NCBI GenBank assembly: GCA_003254885.1
Contig: QANT01001127.1
Location: forward strand, 1-32,353
Source: Purshia tridentata
Lineage: Eukaryota > Streptophyta > Magnoliopsida > Rosales > Rosaceae
Direction of reading: 5' to 3'
DNA: 32,353 nucleotides
Shown here: positions 31,212-32,353 of the stretch, one piece after another
How positions within the stretch are numbered: position 1 is the first letter of the stretch
Layout: each line of letters begins with the position of its first letter
Notes under the pieces: model-generated
Seen by the model: only the letters and a program-made list of their open reading frames with translations
Database searches by the model: none
Told to the model about the DNA's origin: nothing
Position numbers and translations under genes: made by a program

Positions 31212-32353
31212 GTCTCAATAATTTTTAATATAGCAAAGCCTATGTGCTTTGCTTTAAGAGTTTTAAGATATCTAGATTCTACAAAATCTGCACAAGGAAA
31301 AAATGAAAAAAATAGAATCAGAGGATGAGATTCTCAATTAAGGAAACTAGACTTTAAACACAAGTGTCGCATGTGAAATGGGGTCCAACACTCCAAATCC
31401 AAAACAAACTGTCATGTACCTCCAAATTAACATACATGTATTATTGAGTTTATATGATGGTTGACCGTTCAAGTTGCAACATATATCTCTAAGTAAAAAC
31501 ATTTCTAACAACAATTTGGCCCTCGCTCTGCGTGTCCTTTTGATTTAACACAAAATGACTAGAATGGGTCAAGCCATCAGTCTATCTGCATCCTTCAAAA
31601 TTAATATTTGAGTGAACCCATATAGTTGACCTGTTAATTAATGGCCAACATTGAACCTCTAGATAATAATTTCTCAAACTTCTCTCCCATATTAATTAAA
31701 TGTTTATTTTAATTGGGATGAGTTAGCACTTAGCACATGGGTTGGCATGTAAACCCACGTTGGGTTGAATAATTCCATTTTTATGGCATCATCTCGAACC
31801 ACATGGTACGTTAATTAATGTATGTGTGCATGTTTGACATGTTATTAGTTGACATTATCTGTTTGTCAATGCTTCATCTTAATACTTGTGGTGCAAATAT
31901 TAGCCATGGCAAGTAGACTCTGGCTATATATAGCCTATGGCTCAATGAAAATTGAACAAATTTTATATAGGGAGTCCATACAGTCTTTGTCATTTTTCAT
32001 TTTCATCCCATAATTTCAGTTTTGCAACCAGATCTTTATAATTAATTAACATTGCAAATGAAGAATCACACAGATTTGTATTTTATTTAATTTTTTATTA
32101 TAAAGGGAGAGAGAATCAAATTTGTATGCATATAAATTAATTTTACGATTCTTCCAATTTAACTATTCCAACAACTATTAATCCGTGCAATTCCAATTTC
32201 TTTTATTCACAATTCATTACTTTAAAATACCTAATATAGTGATATGTAATAGTAAAATAGACTATTACGGAGCTCTAATTACCATTATAAAAATGGGAAA
32301 TAGACGTAGTTATGCAGTTACAGCAAGGCTATGGTGTGGGATTCCCACAAACT
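31212..32353. other. AT-rich intergenic DNA to the window end
   Basis: No coding sequence is supported. The 14-bp palindrome GGCTATATATAGCC at 31922-31935 contains a TATA-like core and could serve a promoter on either strand, but no start codon or reading frame follows within the window. Confidence 0.45.

Overview
The window is nuclear DNA from a flowering plant, almost certainly a eudicot. The gene families are plant ones: a P1B-type heavy-metal ATPase of the HMA2/HMA4 group, a phytocyanin, defensin-like cysteine-rich peptides and MIR169 hairpins. Introns are AT-rich GT-AG introns, intergenic DNA is AT-rich, and a ribosomal-protein promoter carries telo-boxes and site II elements. The species cannot be named from the sequence. 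There are no prokaryotic features.

Layout: 1-1500 is intergenic/promoter DNA with a relic retrotransposon primer-binding site. 1752-9881 (+) is a nine-exon Zn/Cd-transporting ATPase (1058 aa by my splicing) with a very long His/Cys-rich tail. 10112-18250 has no intact protein gene but is rich in structure: a broken C-terminal piece of glutaminyl-tRNA synthetase (-), a decayed copy of the ATPase 5' leader, a decayed exon/intron piece of the coiled-coil gene that sits intact 10 kb further on, an inverted duplication, and three MIR169-type hairpins. 19464-20009 (+) is an intronless stellacyanin-like phytocyanin. 20728-21215 (+) is a frame-broken defensin-like gene. 21704-25771 (+) is a 12-exon gene for a secretory-pathway coiled-coil membrane protein. 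26286-26497 is a MITE-like element. 26733-27131 (+) is an intact two-domain defensin-like gene. 28220-30177 (+) is 60S ribosomal protein L4 (uL4) with two exons. 30753-31160 (-) is a second intact two-domain defensin-like gene, inverted relative to the first. The rest, to 32353, is AT-rich intergenic DNA.

There is no operon logic here; each gene has its own promoter. Three themes recur. First, local duplication and decay: pieces of the ATPase gene, the coiled-coil gene and a GlnRS gene lie as wrecks between 10.1 and 13.9 kb. Second, a MIR169 cluster, with one canonical hairpin and two whose presumed mature arm has drifted. Third, a small defensin-like family spread around a housekeeping ribosomal-protein gene. 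Gene models were spliced by hand from GT-AG signals, reading frame and family resemblance. Every multi-exon model keeps frame across all junctions, but transcript ends are estimates.
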